Below, piece after piece: positions 42,909-52,020 of a DNA stretch of 64,000 nt. The stretch lies in NCBI RefSeq assembly GCF_021655555.1, contig NZ_AP023086.1:3874685-3938684 (forward strand). Direction: 5' to 3'. The stretch is from Marinagarivorans cellulosilyticus. GTDB lineage: Bacteria > Pseudomonadota > Gammaproteobacteria > Pseudomonadales > Cellvibrionaceae. A program made the position numbers and the translations under genes. The notes beneath the pieces are model-generated. The model worked only from the letters and a program-made list of their open reading frames with translations. It was not told where the DNA came from and did not search any database. Position 1 is the stretch's first letter. The number at the start of each line of letters is the position of its first letter.

Positions 42909-43366
42909 CGTAATATCGCTCAGCGAGATCATTATTCCGTGGCACTTGACCAGCACGCCGGCCCACGCAAACCGGCACAGACTTTTGGCCACTAGCAGCA
43001 ACTATGCACTGACTGACCGGCCCCTACATTGCTTTCACATCGCCTTCATCCGCCCAAGCGTTTGCGCGTCTAGCCCCGCATTCCAGGTACCCACAGCTAT
43101 ACAAGATGGCGACATTTGCTGCCATCGGTGCCGCCACCCAAGCAAGGTGCAATACACTTAATATCCGCTGTGAAATTACGCCGGAACAATCCACGGTGCA
43201 TTCACTTGCACGAGAAATTGCAGCCTACTATGCCAAGAAGCAATGGCTACCAAATCACGACACTGCGCCAACAATCGCGTTTCAGTAAAACGTAGCAACA
43301 CCCAAACTGAAAACCATACGTTATAGCGCTAGCAACCCATTCACGAAACTTATTGACAGACTTACT
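42909..43366. other. gene-poor stretch before rnk-like gene
   Basis: This 458-base stretch holds two overlapping plus-strand frames (42946-43161 and 43106-43288). They have poor ribosome sites and no recognisable family. The second (TPEQSTVHSLAREIAAYYAK) could be a gene remnant. Confidence 0.35.
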
Positions 43367-43741
43367 ATGAAAAAACCCAACGTTATCATTAGCCAGAGCG
43401 ATTATCTCAAAATATCAAATCTGTTGGACACGATCGATGGAGGGCAGAACTGCGACAACCTGATCGAAGAGCTTGAGCGAGCCCAAATTTTACCCGATAA
43501 AGAAATGCCAGATGATGTAGTAAAAATGCACTCGACCGTCACCTTTTCAATTGCGACTACGCACCGCACCTTCACACTAAAGCTGGTCTACCCTTATGAA
43601 AGAGACAAGGAAAAGAGTATTTCTATTCTAACCCCTGCAGGATCAGCATTGATTGGATTATCCGTAGGCCAACGTATCGAGTGGTCACTCACACAAAACA
43701 GTGCCCCCACCACAGTCACCGTCAAATCGGTCAGCAACTAA
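43367..43741 (+). CDS. rnk: Rnk/GreA-family nucleoside diphosphate kinase regulator
   Basis: A 124-residue protein with an Rnk-type N-terminal helix (VIISQSDYLKISNLLDTID). A GreA/B C-terminal domain follows (VVKMHSTVTFSIATT, LKLVYPYERDKEKSISILTP, AGSALIGLSVGQRIEW). Such proteins bind RNA polymerase near the secondary channel. It is isolated in the accessory region, so it may be a mobile extra copy. Confidence 0.8.
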   Translation: MKKPNVIISQSDYLKISNLLDTIDGGQNCDNLIEELERAQILPDKEMPDDVVKMHSTVTFSIATTHRTFTLKLVYPYERDKEKSISILTPAGSALIGLSVGQRIEWSLTQNSAPTTVTVKSVSN

Positions 43742-44115
43742 GCTGGTGTCGTGCAATAAGCTGAATAATAGAGTGCAGGCCCCTTTTTAACTCAGGGCAG
43801 ACAGGGCTATCTATTTTGGTTAGCCTGCCTGCTCCGACCCTATGTACATATTTTGAGACCTGAAAATTATGGTTCTGCGGCCTTCGCAATGTTAAAAACC
43901 TGTTCGGTGACCATTGCCACGGCTTTATCTTAAACCCGCGAATTGCAGGTTCGACTTGTTCGGTTCGCTGTCATTTCAACACCTGAACAAAGTGAGGGCA
44001 TTACCAACCATCGAAGCCTGTTCGGCGACAATTAGGATGGCCGGCTGACGACAATTATCTTGGTCGATTGGGTGTGACAATCGGTGCCTTATTTCCAATC
44101 TCTCATATTCCAACC
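43742..44115. other. intergenic region with hairpin and CTGTTCGG repeats
   Basis: No gene is evident. CCTGTTCGGYGAC occurs twice (about 43907 and 44017). A hairpin with arms near GGCAGACAGG and CCTGCCTGC lies at about 43796-43834. Two TTCCAA-type junction motifs sit at the right edge (44091 and 44104). Confidence 0.4.
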
Positions 44116-44340
44116 TCACATTGATGGTGTATTACTAGGCGACCGAGACGGCTTCGCCTTTTGCTTTTCGTACTCATCTTGCCATGCGCTGGCGCGCTTG
44201 GAAAATGTAATTAACTTATCACGTTGTTTCTCTAGGTCAGTTATTTCAACTGCCAATGAGAATATTTCTTGTCGATCAGTAGACGCTACTTTGAGACGCT
44301 TTTTGCCTTCGATAAGCGTATTGATTTCATCTATTGTCAT
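44116..44340 (-). CDS. small coiled-coil protein
   Basis: A 74-residue hydrophilic protein. TIDEINTLIEGKKRLKVAST and EIFSLAVEITDLEKQRDKLI predict two helices or a coiled coil. The ATG at 44340 has GGAGG six bases upstream with the recurrent TTGGAA spacer. The family was not recognised. Confidence 0.5.
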   Translation of the reverse strand: MTIDEINTLIEGKKRLKVASTDRQEIFSLAVEITDLEKQRDKLITFSKRASAWQDEYEKQKAKPSRSPSNTPSM

Positions 44341-44367
44341 TTCCAACCTCCAATTTAATCGAATACA

Positions 44368-44610
44368 TTACTTGAATAGATTACGGATATCTCGAATAGG
44401 ATCTTTTAAGCGTTTATCAAGACCACCACCCGCTGCAATTTCTTCATCGTGGGTGAGTTGTAGCACACTATAATATCCTTCTATAGCAGCCTTTAGAGCC
44501 TTTGATTGTTCTGGTGTTAGCGTCACTTCATTTATGACAATAGCATCTTCATTCATTTCCAATATCATCTGTTCAGTTGTTCGATTTTTTTTTGATACAT
44601 TTCTGTTCAT
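44368..44610 (-). CDS. small hypothetical protein
   Basis: An 80-residue mostly helical protein (VTLTPEQSKALKAAIEGYYS). It has a polar N-terminus with homopolymeric AAA codons. It ends 27 bases before the next small gene. The family was not recognised. Confidence 0.45.
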   Translation of the reverse strand: MNRNVSKKNRTTEQMILEMNEDAIVINEVTLTPEQSKALKAAIEGYYSVLQLTHDEEIAAGGGLDKRLKDPIRDIRNLFK

Positions 44611-44701
44611 TATGGTGCGTTAGATCCACAACATATCTCGCCGTGTCGGTTATCTTATCCAATACGAGCGCTAAGGCCTCCAGACCATCGATAGCATTCA
44701 T
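44573..44701 (-). CDS. possible 42-residue ORF overlapping hydrolase stop
   Basis: The ATG overlaps the hydrolase TGA. The frame reads MNAIDGLEALALVLDKITDT followed by ARYVVDLTHH and overlaps the 5' end of the next gene. It could be a real small protein, or the true 5' part of the 80-residue gene with a frameshift. Confidence 0.25.
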   Translation of the reverse strand: MNAIDGLEALALVLDKITDTARYVVDLTHHNEQKCIKKKSNN

Positions 44702-45945
44702 TTCGCCTGCGGCATTCTAGTGTTTATTAGCTTTACTTGTTTTAAGTTACATTCGTGAGGTTTTGTTGTAATTAAGCTGGCGGCCCACAACATACACTCG
44801 GGCTTTTGTTTATTCGTTTTTTGGTCAAAATAATCCAATAAACCGTGATAGCGCCCTTTATGAAACCATAGTGTTTGTAAACGGATGTTGGATTCTTTCC
44901 GGTATAAGTTAGCAGTGGCAGATTCGATATAGCATTTATTTCCACCGAGAGAGGTGTCTCCGTAAAACTCGTGGCCAGCAACTACCTTGCTTGTGGCAAA
45001 GTCTTTAGTATTTGCGCCAACAATCAGGTTTACTTTATCTAGCTCACCAAGGTATCTACTTGTGCCTTCCCAAATGTGCCCACTGCCTATTGCAGGCGCA
45101 AACATCGCTGTATTTAAGGACGAAAAATTACCACTTTTAAAGGGCGAAAATCGCGGCAGAGGCTTGTCTGGGTCTAATGGAACATTTTCGCCTAGTTGCT
45201 TCGCACACAGTTCGATGTTTGTTTTATTGACATTGTTTTCTTGGGGGGCGCATATATCTTCGTCATACTTTGGGTCAGAAATAGCACTTAAAGCTACCGC
45301 TGCTCCTCGGCTATGCGTAACAAAGGTAAGGTGAGGCTTATTTTCAACGCTGTTTAGTATTCTACGAAGGCCAAGTTGTCCCGCTAAGTTGGAATAGGTC
45401 AACGCATCACCCCAAAAACTGATCGGTTGCCAACCGCCTAATCCATCCCAATACACTTCTAAAAACGTTACATCTTTTTCGATCTTTTTTTGTATCTCGC
45501 CAAAGTTAGCACTAGCTTGGTCGTGATCATTATTAAATCCATGAATTAGTACCACCAAATGACCTGTAGATTGAATGCTTTCGTTTAAATCTTTGGTTAT
45601 TATTGAGAGGGCCGCTTTATGGTCGGTGAAGTAGTCGTATACTAACTCTTTGTTATCTGCATTTTTAATTCTATGTAATTGCCAACCACAATCTGCAAAT
45701 CTACATTTCCAAGAAGGCTCCCAATCGAAGGCATCGTGATTTGAGTCGATAGGATAAATGCTGCCTTCTTGATCAAATGCAACTTTGATGACATGATTTT
45801 CAGAGTTGATGGAATAGTAGTTATCTGGTCTTAGCGTGTGTTTTCCTGCACACCCAGACAACCAGGCTGTGAAGGCTATAATTAGTATATATTTGTATTC
45901 CGAAAAAAAATTGTATAGGTGTGAATTTAGTTTATGCCTTTGCAT
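44698..45945 (-). CDS. lipoprotein alpha/beta hydrolase-like protein
   Basis: A 415-residue protein. The lipoprotein signal ends in AWLSGC (Cys32). The alpha/beta-hydrolase pattern is seen in GHLVVLIHGFNNDHDQASAN (oxyanion region) and LTFVTHSRGAAVALSA (nucleophile Ser in H-S-R-G). A candidate acid/His pair lies near the end (WFHKGRYHGLLDYF). It is probably a periplasmic or outer-membrane-anchored esterase or lipase. The substrate is unknown. Confidence 0.7.
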   Translation of the reverse strand: MQRHKLNSHLYNFFSEYKYILIIAFTAWLSGCAGKHTLRPDNYYSINSENHVIKVAFDQEGSIYPIDSNHDAFDWEPSWKCRFADCGWQLHRIKNADNKELVYDYFTDHKAALSIITKDLNESIQSTGHLVVLIHGFNNDHDQASANFGEIQKKIEKDVTFLEVYWDGLGGWQPISFWGDALTYSNLAGQLGLRRILNSVENKPHLTFVTHSRGAAVALSAISDPKYDEDICAPQENNVNKTNIELCAKQLGENVPLDPDKPLPRFSPFKSGNFSSLNTAMFAPAIGSGHIWEGTSRYLGELDKVNLIVGANTKDFATSKVVAGHEFYGDTSLGGNKCYIESATANLYRKESNIRLQTLWFHKGRYHGLLDYFDQKTNKQKPECMLWAASLITTKPHECNLKQVKLINTRMPQAK

Positions 45946-46028
45946 CTCTCTGATCCTATTTTAGTTAATCTACTCGCAGTCAAAAGGGACATAGGAGCTC
46001 GTATTGCCTTGACTGGTCATTTTCCAAC

Positions 46029-46388
46029 CTATAAAAATATACCAGCAATAGTGGCAGCTGCCCCAACAACGCCGACAAAAATACCCACCCAAGCCAGTCG
46101 ACGACCGGTTCTGTTCAGCCGCAGAGTTATTTCTTCCTGACGCCTAGCAATTCGCTCATTAATGATGACCTGAACCGCCGACCTCAGTCCAAGAAGGGCA
46201 GATGGGTCAGCCGGACTACTTCTGTGATTTGAGTCAATTTCAACCAATAAAAATGCCAAAACATCAATTGGCTCACTTCGCAGTTTCAAGTAGTCATGCG
46301 ATCTTTGATGCAGAGCGGTTGGCTTTTCACAATACTCGCTGTACTTCTCTTTTAAATATTCTTGGCTAGATGAGTCAGTCATAGTCAT
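46029..46388 (-). CDS. small protein with C-terminal membrane anchor
   Basis: A 119-residue protein with a soluble helical part (SHDYLKLRSEPIDVLAFLLV, then RSAVQVIINERIARRQEEIT). The terminal membrane helix (LAWVGIFVGVVGAAATIAGI) makes it tail-anchored. Its stop abuts a GTTGGAAA-type junction motif. The family was not recognised. Confidence 0.5.
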   Translation of the reverse strand: MTMTDSSSQEYLKEKYSEYCEKPTALHQRSHDYLKLRSEPIDVLAFLLVEIDSNHRSSPADPSALLGLRSAVQVIINERIARRQEEITLRLNRTGRRLAWVGIFVGVVGAAATIAGIFL

Positions 46389-46443
46389 TTACAAAAGTAA
46401 GGTGCAGGAAATTAGCCTCAGAAATATCGCGCCTACAACGAGT

Positions 46444-46920
46444 TTAAAGGTTATTTCCAACTTTTTTTCTCCATGGGAATAGGTTAATGCTATTTTCAAT
46501 TGCAATTTTGTGCGCGGTGACTGATAAATGCCTACCAAAAATCATCATTAATGCACCAATTCCTACTATTAAAAGCATATTCGTAAGAGTTAGGTTTTGA
46601 GCTGATAAAAAGCCAAGTGCTGATATGGATAAGCCCTGAATAAATAGGATTGCAGTCAGTAAAACTAACACAGTGATCATTACCCAAGCGCTAAACAATT
46701 TTCTACGCCTTGATACTGGAAATGGCATATCAAAGTTTTTATGGTAGCTCCTCTTAAGTTTTTTAATGGCTTTTATACTAACCGTTTTAGTCCACAAAAA
46801 AATTTCTGATTCTTTGAAGAATACGCCAATTAATGCCGTAGCTGCAAGGTAAGCTAAGGCCTTTTTAGAGGCAGGTTCGCCATTAGCAAGTGTGAGTAAA
46901 GTGTCTTTGTCAAAAGTCAT
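46444..46920 (-). CDS. small integral membrane protein
   Basis: A 158-residue protein with three likely membrane helices (about residues 20-36, 77-100 and 105-125). A basic loop (IKAIKKLKRSYHKNF) lies between the first two. The family was not recognised. Confidence 0.5.
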   Translation of the reverse strand: MTFDKDTLLTLANGEPASKKALAYLAATALIGVFFKESEIFLWTKTVSIKAIKKLKRSYHKNFDMPFPVSRRRKLFSAWVMITVLVLLTAILFIQGLSISALGFLSAQNLTLTNMLLIVGIGALMMIFGRHLSVTAHKIAIENSINLFPWRKKVGNNL

Positions 46921-47010
46921 ACTTAGTATCTCCGGGTCGTTAATCGAATTCGCGTCTTACGTTGAGCTTGAGAATCAGATTTTCTAAAACATTACTTTCT
47001 CACTTCCAGC

Positions 47011-47172
47011 CTACTTTTTGTTAACGGCAAGTTTGTCTGCTGCTAAGATCAGTTGAGCGGCCATACTGCGTAAATCCTGTTCACTCTTTTCAGCATCCAA
47101 ACCAGAAAAGTTTTTAACGACAGCTAAAGGCCTTCCATCTCTTCCCGTAATGAATTTATTAACTAACTTATG
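47011..47172 (-). pseudogene. small gene remnant without start
   Basis: An open frame reads LVNKFITGRDGRPLAVVKNF, then DAEKSEQDLRSMAAQLILAA and DKLAVNKK before TAG at 47011. The composition looks coding, but no ATG, GTG or TTG precedes it before an in-frame TAG. The gene has probably lost its 5' end. Confidence 0.4.
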
Positions 47173-47194
47173 CTACGCTATTTTCCAACCCCCA

Positions 47195-47452
47195 TTACCT
47201 GTTAGAGGGAAAGAAACCGCTGGATTTAGTGGTTGGCTTCAGCTCTGGGTTAGTTTCTGTGCTTTTTCCGTTCATAGCGCGCAACACCCCAGAGGCGATT
47301 GTTTCTGCTCTGATGGCTGTGGCTAACATAATTTCAAGCTCTTTGATTTGCAGTTTAACATCCTCGCGCTGAGCATGGTTTAAATTGGGTCCACTCAGCT
47401 TATTTCTAAGCTTACTCAGCTCTTCCTTTATCGCTTCAAGCTTCATTGTCAT
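47195..47452 (-). CDS. small coiled-coil protein
   Basis: An 85-residue protein. EAIKEELSKLRNKLSGPNLN and REDVKLQIKELEIMLATAI form helices, followed by a polar Thr/Ser/Pro tail. The start is preceded by GAGATTGGAAT. The family was not recognised. Confidence 0.5.
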   Translation of the reverse strand: MTMKLEAIKEELSKLRNKLSGPNLNHAQREDVKLQIKELEIMLATAIRAETIASGVLRAMNGKSTETNPELKPTTKSSGFFPSNR

Positions 47453-47500
47453 ATTCCAATCTCATCATGTCTAGTGTCAGAGCTTTCGGCCAAGAGCGGA

Positions 47501-47547
47501 ATTTAACACCGCATTCAACGGCTCGTCCGTTGTAATGCTTCTTAACT
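47501..47547 (-). repeat. attC-like integron recombination site
   Basis: On the minus strand the site lies directly after the PIN gene stop. A TTAAG box is followed by GCATTACAACGG, a short loop, CCGTTGAATGC and GTTAAAT (a GTTRRRY core). The inner arms pair over 11 bases with one bulged A, the typical extrahelical base. The left outer box is imperfect. Confidence 0.5.
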
Positions 47548-48555
47548 TTAGGTGTCTAACATATCCCATTCGTCACCTAACACCCAACGCAGTGTCGATA
47601 ACTTACCATTGATCATCCCCCACTCAAAATCACTCCACGGCCCTATGTCTTCATATTTTCCTTCCACGCGTTCCGCTGACTTAATAGCGCCTTTGAGGAT
47701 ATGCTCATGAATTATATCTGAGCCGTAGCGTTCGGTTCCTTCTGGTATGACTTCAATTTCACCATGTTCGATACCCCACATTCTATTTTGGTGGCGGTTG
47801 TACCAGACTTTATCAACCAGCTCATCCATAGAGTCCAATATTTCTCTCAAACCTCTAGTTTCTTCTGTAAAATCGTTTTCAAACTCGACTTCAGCAAGCA
47901 ACTCTGGATCAATATGATCAATAGCTGAAGCTAGATTATTGAAATATAAAGATTTCGAGATTGAGAATATCTCCTCAAAATCTGCATGCGGCTTTCGATG
48001 ATCTTTCGAAGAAAAGTCGGTGTAATTAAGGGTTACAAAAATGCAAATATCATTGTTACTGTCGAGGCTACTCACAAATTCAAAAAATTGCTCGATAATG
48101 ACAGCGTCCGCGACTGAGTTTTTGCTGATATGAAAAGGGGCTCTTTTTTCGAGTCCACGTTGAACTGCGGCGATTTTAGAGCGGTCACTAATTGAAATGA
48201 TCTTTGCCGATTCAATTAACCTTTCAACTCTATGGATCGTTGCGTAGTTCGCTTCAGTCAAAAGCGGCAATCTTGCATTGATATCATTAAGAACTTCCAT
48301 GGTCTCAGCTTGCTTTTCTCCCGCAAACTCATTTACTACAGCTTTTACCTGCTTGAATTCTTGAGACAATCTTTGAGCTGTTTTCTTAGCAACACTCTCT
48401 TTATTTCGCTCATATTCTTCAACAACCAGATCGGCTAAGACCAATTTCACATTGTTTGAATCCACCAGTTCCTCTAGTGCAGATACGAGGGGGAAATCAC
48501 TCCTCTTTGTGGAAATGTCCAGCAAGACACATGTATCGAGGTAGATGTAGTTCAT
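47548..48555 (-). CDS. PIN-domain protein (DUF4935-like)
   Basis: A 335-residue protein with an N-terminal PIN nuclease fold. YIYLDTCVLLDIS supplies the first Asp, LVLADLVVEEYERN the Glu, NSVADAVIIEQFF the next Asp, and IFVTLNYTDFSS the last. A C-terminal helical domain follows (residues ~210-335, EWGMINGKLSTLRWVLGDEW). Proteins of this type are frequent in defence islands. An attC-like site follows its stop. Confidence 0.7.
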   Translation of the reverse strand: MNYIYLDTCVLLDISTKRSDFPLVSALEELVDSNNVKLVLADLVVEEYERNKESVAKKTAQRLSQEFKQVKAVVNEFAGEKQAETMEVLNDINARLPLLTEANYATIHRVERLIESAKIISISDRSKIAAVQRGLEKRAPFHISKNSVADAVIIEQFFEFVSSLDSNNDICIFVTLNYTDFSSKDHRKPHADFEEIFSISKSLYFNNLASAIDHIDPELLAEVEFENDFTEETRGLREILDSMDELVDKVWYNRHQNRMWGIEHGEIEVIPEGTERYGSDIIHEHILKGAIKSAERVEGKYEDIGPWSDFEWGMINGKLSTLRWVLGDEWDMLDT

Positions 48556-48632
48556 ATAGCCCTTAAACCTTTATTTACGTCCATTTTCGGTCGCCAGAAT
48601 AAGCAATGATGGACAGTTTGACTCGTATGTAA

Positions 48633-48815
48633 TTAATAAAATATTTCCGGAACCTTTAGTGCAAAATTGAGCTGCCACACTGGATTGTGAAATATCCAGT
48701 TCAATCGTCTATAGCCTTCATGGTTTTCGACGCTCGTCTTGTAATCAACCTTTTTTAATTGTAAGCCGTTTATTTTTTCTATAACTAGGTATTCATCCGC
48801 AGGCCATTTCCCAAT
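48633..48815 (-). pseudogene. gene remnant upstream of PIN gene
   Basis: An open frame ending at TAA 48633 reads WPADEYLVIEKINGLQLKKV, then DYKTSVENHEGYRRLNWIFH and NPVWQLNFALKVPEIFY. It looks strongly coding but has no start codon. It emerges from the AAGCGGAC palindrome at 48816-48839. It is probably a cassette whose 5' end was lost. Confidence 0.4.
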
Positions 48816-48839
48816 GTCCGCTTTCGGCCAAAAGCGGAC
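48816..48839. repeat. 24-bp palindrome GTCCGCTTT-N6-AAAGCGGAC
   Basis: Nine-base perfect arms enclose the loop CGGCCA. A decayed version (GCTTTCGGCCAAGAGCGGA) lies next to the attC-like site at about 47482-47500, so the sequence recurs at gene junctions. Confidence 0.6.
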
Positions 48840-48902
48840 GTTAGCAGCATCGTAAAATCAAGGCCTACCTCTTTCAGCCATAAGAGCCGTTAACACAAGT
48901 TC

Positions 48903-51410
48903 TTAAGTCAACGATTTAAGTTTTGGCTCATACTTGATTCCAAGTGTCGAATAAACTGATTGCTCAATACTTTCTGGAATCTTATGAGTTCTACAGTAAT
49001 ACTGCGTTCTAATCGAAACCACCCTTGGAATAATTTCACCTTTTTTTGATTTCGCATACTTCTCATAGATACTATTAAATTCCGCTTTAGCTCTTTCATC
49101 AAAACCCTCAGAGGTGTCTAAAGTAAAAAAGTAGCGAATTAGCTCATAAGCAGGAGTTTGCTTATCTTCAGCTAGGCGATTAACCACATCAACAATTTCC
49201 TTCTTATTAATTGATGCTACAGCTCGTTCAATATTCTGCATCACCCAAATAAATGCTCTAAACACATATATTCTCTTAATCTCCGCGAGATGTTGAGCTT
49301 CAGTTTTACTCGGGTCATAGTCGTCGGAAAGCTTATATTGTCGGTACAAGTACCTAATAAATTTTTCACACTCGTCTTCATCAGTAAGCATCATTTTAGA
49401 TAGGCGCAAACTTGCATCGCATATTACCTCAACAATTTCATATATTGCATCAATCTCTAGATCACCTGTTTTATTCTTCAATATTTGACCAAGAATCTCC
49501 ATATTCTTATAGCATTTAAAAACCTCATTAACCAAAGGTTTGGATTCCATTTCTGAAAGCTCTTCCTCCATATCAGCTTTCCCATGCTCAGCAGCATCTC
49601 GATAACTTCTCTGCTCCTCCCTTGCATCGTCTACACTATTAAATGAAGAAAGTTTACTTGGAATATCATTCAATACCCGGTTAAACAGTGCGGTCTCACT
49701 CTCATCTAAACTGGCTGGAGCCACGCAGTCAATCGCACACATTGTATGTGCCAAAATCTCATCAACAATTTCCTGGGAGTGCGCATGGTGAATGGTGAAT
49801 ATTATGGATAAAGAATTATTCCGTGAATAGCTACTATCGATCATTCCAGTAACGATTTTGGAATTATCGGAATATGTGCCTGACAAAAATCTACCCAAAA
49901 AGAAAAAATAGCTATACTCAATTATAAAATGATATCCGCAACCATTATTATTTTTCACCAAACCAAAATGATTTACAATCCGATTAATTAAAGCGTCACT
50001 GATAATAAATTTACTTTTGTAGTGATCAATAAAAACTAAATACTGATCTTCAGACAGTCCCGCCCCAGAATTCTGATATATTTCGTAGGCTAACCTACTA
50101 CAGAAATTCAAACACGTTCCTATATTACTATCACTATTATCCACGCCTGACTTTATCAGTCTCGCCAAAATTAATGCATTATAACAATGCCCGTATGCAG
50201 TAATTTGTGTATCTTGCGGCATAAAACTTTCATACGTTTGTAAAATAGATAGTATGAAAAATGGATATCTAGGAATCACCTTGTTATCAAGAATGATAGA
50301 GTTAATATTGTTTTCGAGCTTATCAATTAAGGCGTGAGTATCACCAATGGCACCTTGCACACAAATCCATTTCTTTATTAGCTTTTCTTGCTTGACATGA
50401 GTAAAAGGCCGTATTGACCCAGTATGATACTCGGCCAGTTTTTCTTCATCAACGAAATATGAATCATAAACATCGGCAGAGCATAGAATTACTACCCTAG
50501 AAAATATGCCCTCTAAAAGGGATATATAATTTAAGGAGTATTCACACCCGGATAAATTATCCACAATCACGGTAAGCTCTTCTTGCTCAATCCATTGTGA
50601 ATAGTCTCCGGTCCATTGCTCATCAAAAGCTCTCCTTAACACTTGCTCCGACGGCCTTCTAGACTGAATTAGGTTGAAGTCTATCAGCAGGCAAGGATTG
50701 CTGTTCTTGTTCATCTCAAGAAGCATATGTACTGCAAACTTGGTCTTTCCGCTCTGCTGATCCCCCTCAATTATTAATTTCCTGTATTTCAGAACATCTT
50801 TGATGCTTTTTACAGAGATCTCCTCACTTACACCATCCCCCTGAATAAATAGATTCGGAAATACAAAAACGTCATCAATTGAAACTGCCTGATCGTTCTT
50901 TGAGCAAAATTCAATCTCTGAAACACTAGAGATATACTCTTCCCTTAGCTCAAAGCAATTTCTAATGTCATCCACCACACAGGAAATACCTTGAACAACA
51001 TCCAACCAAGCGGAATCTTCTTCCTCCCACAAACTAATTGCTTTTTCCGTTGAAGGTAGTGGACTGTATTCTCCAAGAACAGGAAATTTTCTCCAATCGC
51101 ACGGATTTAGTATTATAGGAACAACTCTTTTCCGCCCTCCACTAGATAGTTCGATCGCACGATGAAGCTCTTCAGCACAGGAACTATCACTTAAAAATGA
51201 AGCGCTGATAAAACAAACTACAATATCAGCCGATTCAAGAAGCTCCTTTTGACGTACTCCAATCATCTGGCCAGCGGTTATCTTTCCTTTGTTAACCGTT
51301 TTGATGACGCCACTTGCTTTTAAGGAAGCCAGATGATCCTCAAACTTTTTAAGGCTAACTGCATCACCATCAAAATAGCTGCAGTACAATTCAAGCCGGA
51401 AACCTTTCAT
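48903..51410 (-). CDS. TIR-STAND NTPase, putative antiphage sensor
   Basis: An 835-residue protein. Residues 1-150 are a TIR domain (YCSYFDGDAVSLKKFEDHL, KITAGQMIGVRQKELLESAD, then Glu80/81 in SCAEEL). Residues ~205-450 are a STAND-type NTPase with Walker A GDQQSGKT (216-223) and Walker B LTVIVDNLSG. A long helical C-terminus follows as the likely sensor. The ATG at 51410 overlaps the stop of the upstream TIR gene (ATGA). Such proteins typically detect phage products and activate NAD-consuming TIRs. Codon use is AT-rich compared with the core genes. Confidence 0.75.
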   Translation of the reverse strand: MKGFRLELYCSYFDGDAVSLKKFEDHLASLKASGVIKTVNKGKITAGQMIGVRQKELLESADIVVCFISASFLSDSSCAEELHRAIELSSGGRKRVVPIILNPCDWRKFPVLGEYSPLPSTEKAISLWEEEDSAWLDVVQGISCVVDDIRNCFELREEYISSVSEIEFCSKNDQAVSIDDVFVFPNLFIQGDGVSEEISVKSIKDVLKYRKLIIEGDQQSGKTKFAVHMLLEMNKNSNPCLLIDFNLIQSRRPSEQVLRRAFDEQWTGDYSQWIEQEELTVIVDNLSGCEYSLNYISLLEGIFSRVVILCSADVYDSYFVDEEKLAEYHTGSIRPFTHVKQEKLIKKWICVQGAIGDTHALIDKLENNINSIILDNKVIPRYPFFILSILQTYESFMPQDTQITAYGHCYNALILARLIKSGVDNSDSNIGTCLNFCSRLAYEIYQNSGAGLSEDQYLVFIDHYKSKFIISDALINRIVNHFGLVKNNNGCGYHFIIEYSYFFFLGRFLSGTYSDNSKIVTGMIDSSYSRNNSLSIIFTIHHAHSQEIVDEILAHTMCAIDCVAPASLDESETALFNRVLNDIPSKLSSFNSVDDAREEQRSYRDAAEHGKADMEEELSEMESKPLVNEVFKCYKNMEILGQILKNKTGDLEIDAIYEIVEVICDASLRLSKMMLTDEDECEKFIRYLYRQYKLSDDYDPSKTEAQHLAEIKRIYVFRAFIWVMQNIERAVASINKKEIVDVVNRLAEDKQTPAYELIRYFFTLDTSEGFDERAKAEFNSIYEKYAKSKKGEIIPRVVSIRTQYYCRTHKIPESIEQSVYSTLGIKYEPKLKSLT

Positions 51411-51889
51411 ATTTTCCACTCTTTCTGGTGACTCAATTCTTCTTGCTCTATAACATTTCTCAAACCAGAAAAAACATTTGACCAAGCTATATCTTTTGAT
51501 GGCCAGCATTCTACAGGCTTCCCATCGTACGGAAGAGCTAAGTAGTCGCCCATATCATCGAAATCCATCCAAGCACAATCCCTCAAGATTACAGCGATCA
51601 AACGCTTGCATGAACCATTCGCAAATAGCTCCTTCGCCATCGATACCTCCTCCAGACAGGCTTCCGAATTCAGAAAGTCAACACTTATTAAAAATACAAC
51701 AATATCCGCCTCCGCGATCTCCCTCCTAATTTCGGAGCCTATCTTTTTTCCAGCGGTTATTTTATTGTCGGACCACTCACTAATCCTGCCAGCTTTTCGG
51801 AGGGTTACCAGATGCTTTTCCATCTCCAAGCGATGCATAGAGTCGGCATGAGAATAACTATAAAACAGTTTAAGTGGTTTATTTGGCAT
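51407..51889 (-). CDS. stand-alone TIR domain protein
   Basis: A 160-residue TIR protein. LKLFYSYSHADSMHRLEMEK is box 1. ISEWSDNKITAGKKI and ADIVVFLISVDFLNSEACLE follow, with the catalytic Glu at 80 or 81. LALPYDGKPVECWPSKDIAW is the usual end. Bacterial TIRs cleave NAD+ or make cyclic ADP-ribose signals. It is coupled by ATGA overlap to the TIR-STAND gene, so both should be made together. Confidence 0.8.
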   Translation of the reverse strand: MPNKPLKLFYSYSHADSMHRLEMEKHLVTLRKAGRISEWSDNKITAGKKIGSEIRREIAEADIVVFLISVDFLNSEACLEEVSMAKELFANGSCKRLIAVILRDCAWMDFDDMGDYLALPYDGKPVECWPSKDIAWSNVFSGLRNVIEQEELSHQKEWKI

Positions 51890-52020
51890 AATAATTCCCT
51901 GAGTCTTAAATTTGGGTTAGAGAGCGTTCTATTGTAGCTATTTTCAATAGTGATTTTCCCAACATAGAAAATGGAAGTGTCAGTTTTGTTTTCTAGGGTC
52001 AGCAGCACTTTCCAATCTCT

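Noticed and set aside
48840..48902. Second attC candidate upstream of the TIR-STAND stop (GTTAACGGCTC ... GCTAACG)
   Set aside because: The boxes are present, but the inner arms do not pair convincingly.
51805..52008. 67-residue ORF between the 168-residue gene and the TIR gene
   Set aside because: The first part (LLTLENKTDTSIFYVGKI) looks coding and starts at a junction motif. The second half merely shadows the TIR gene, so at best it is a remnant.
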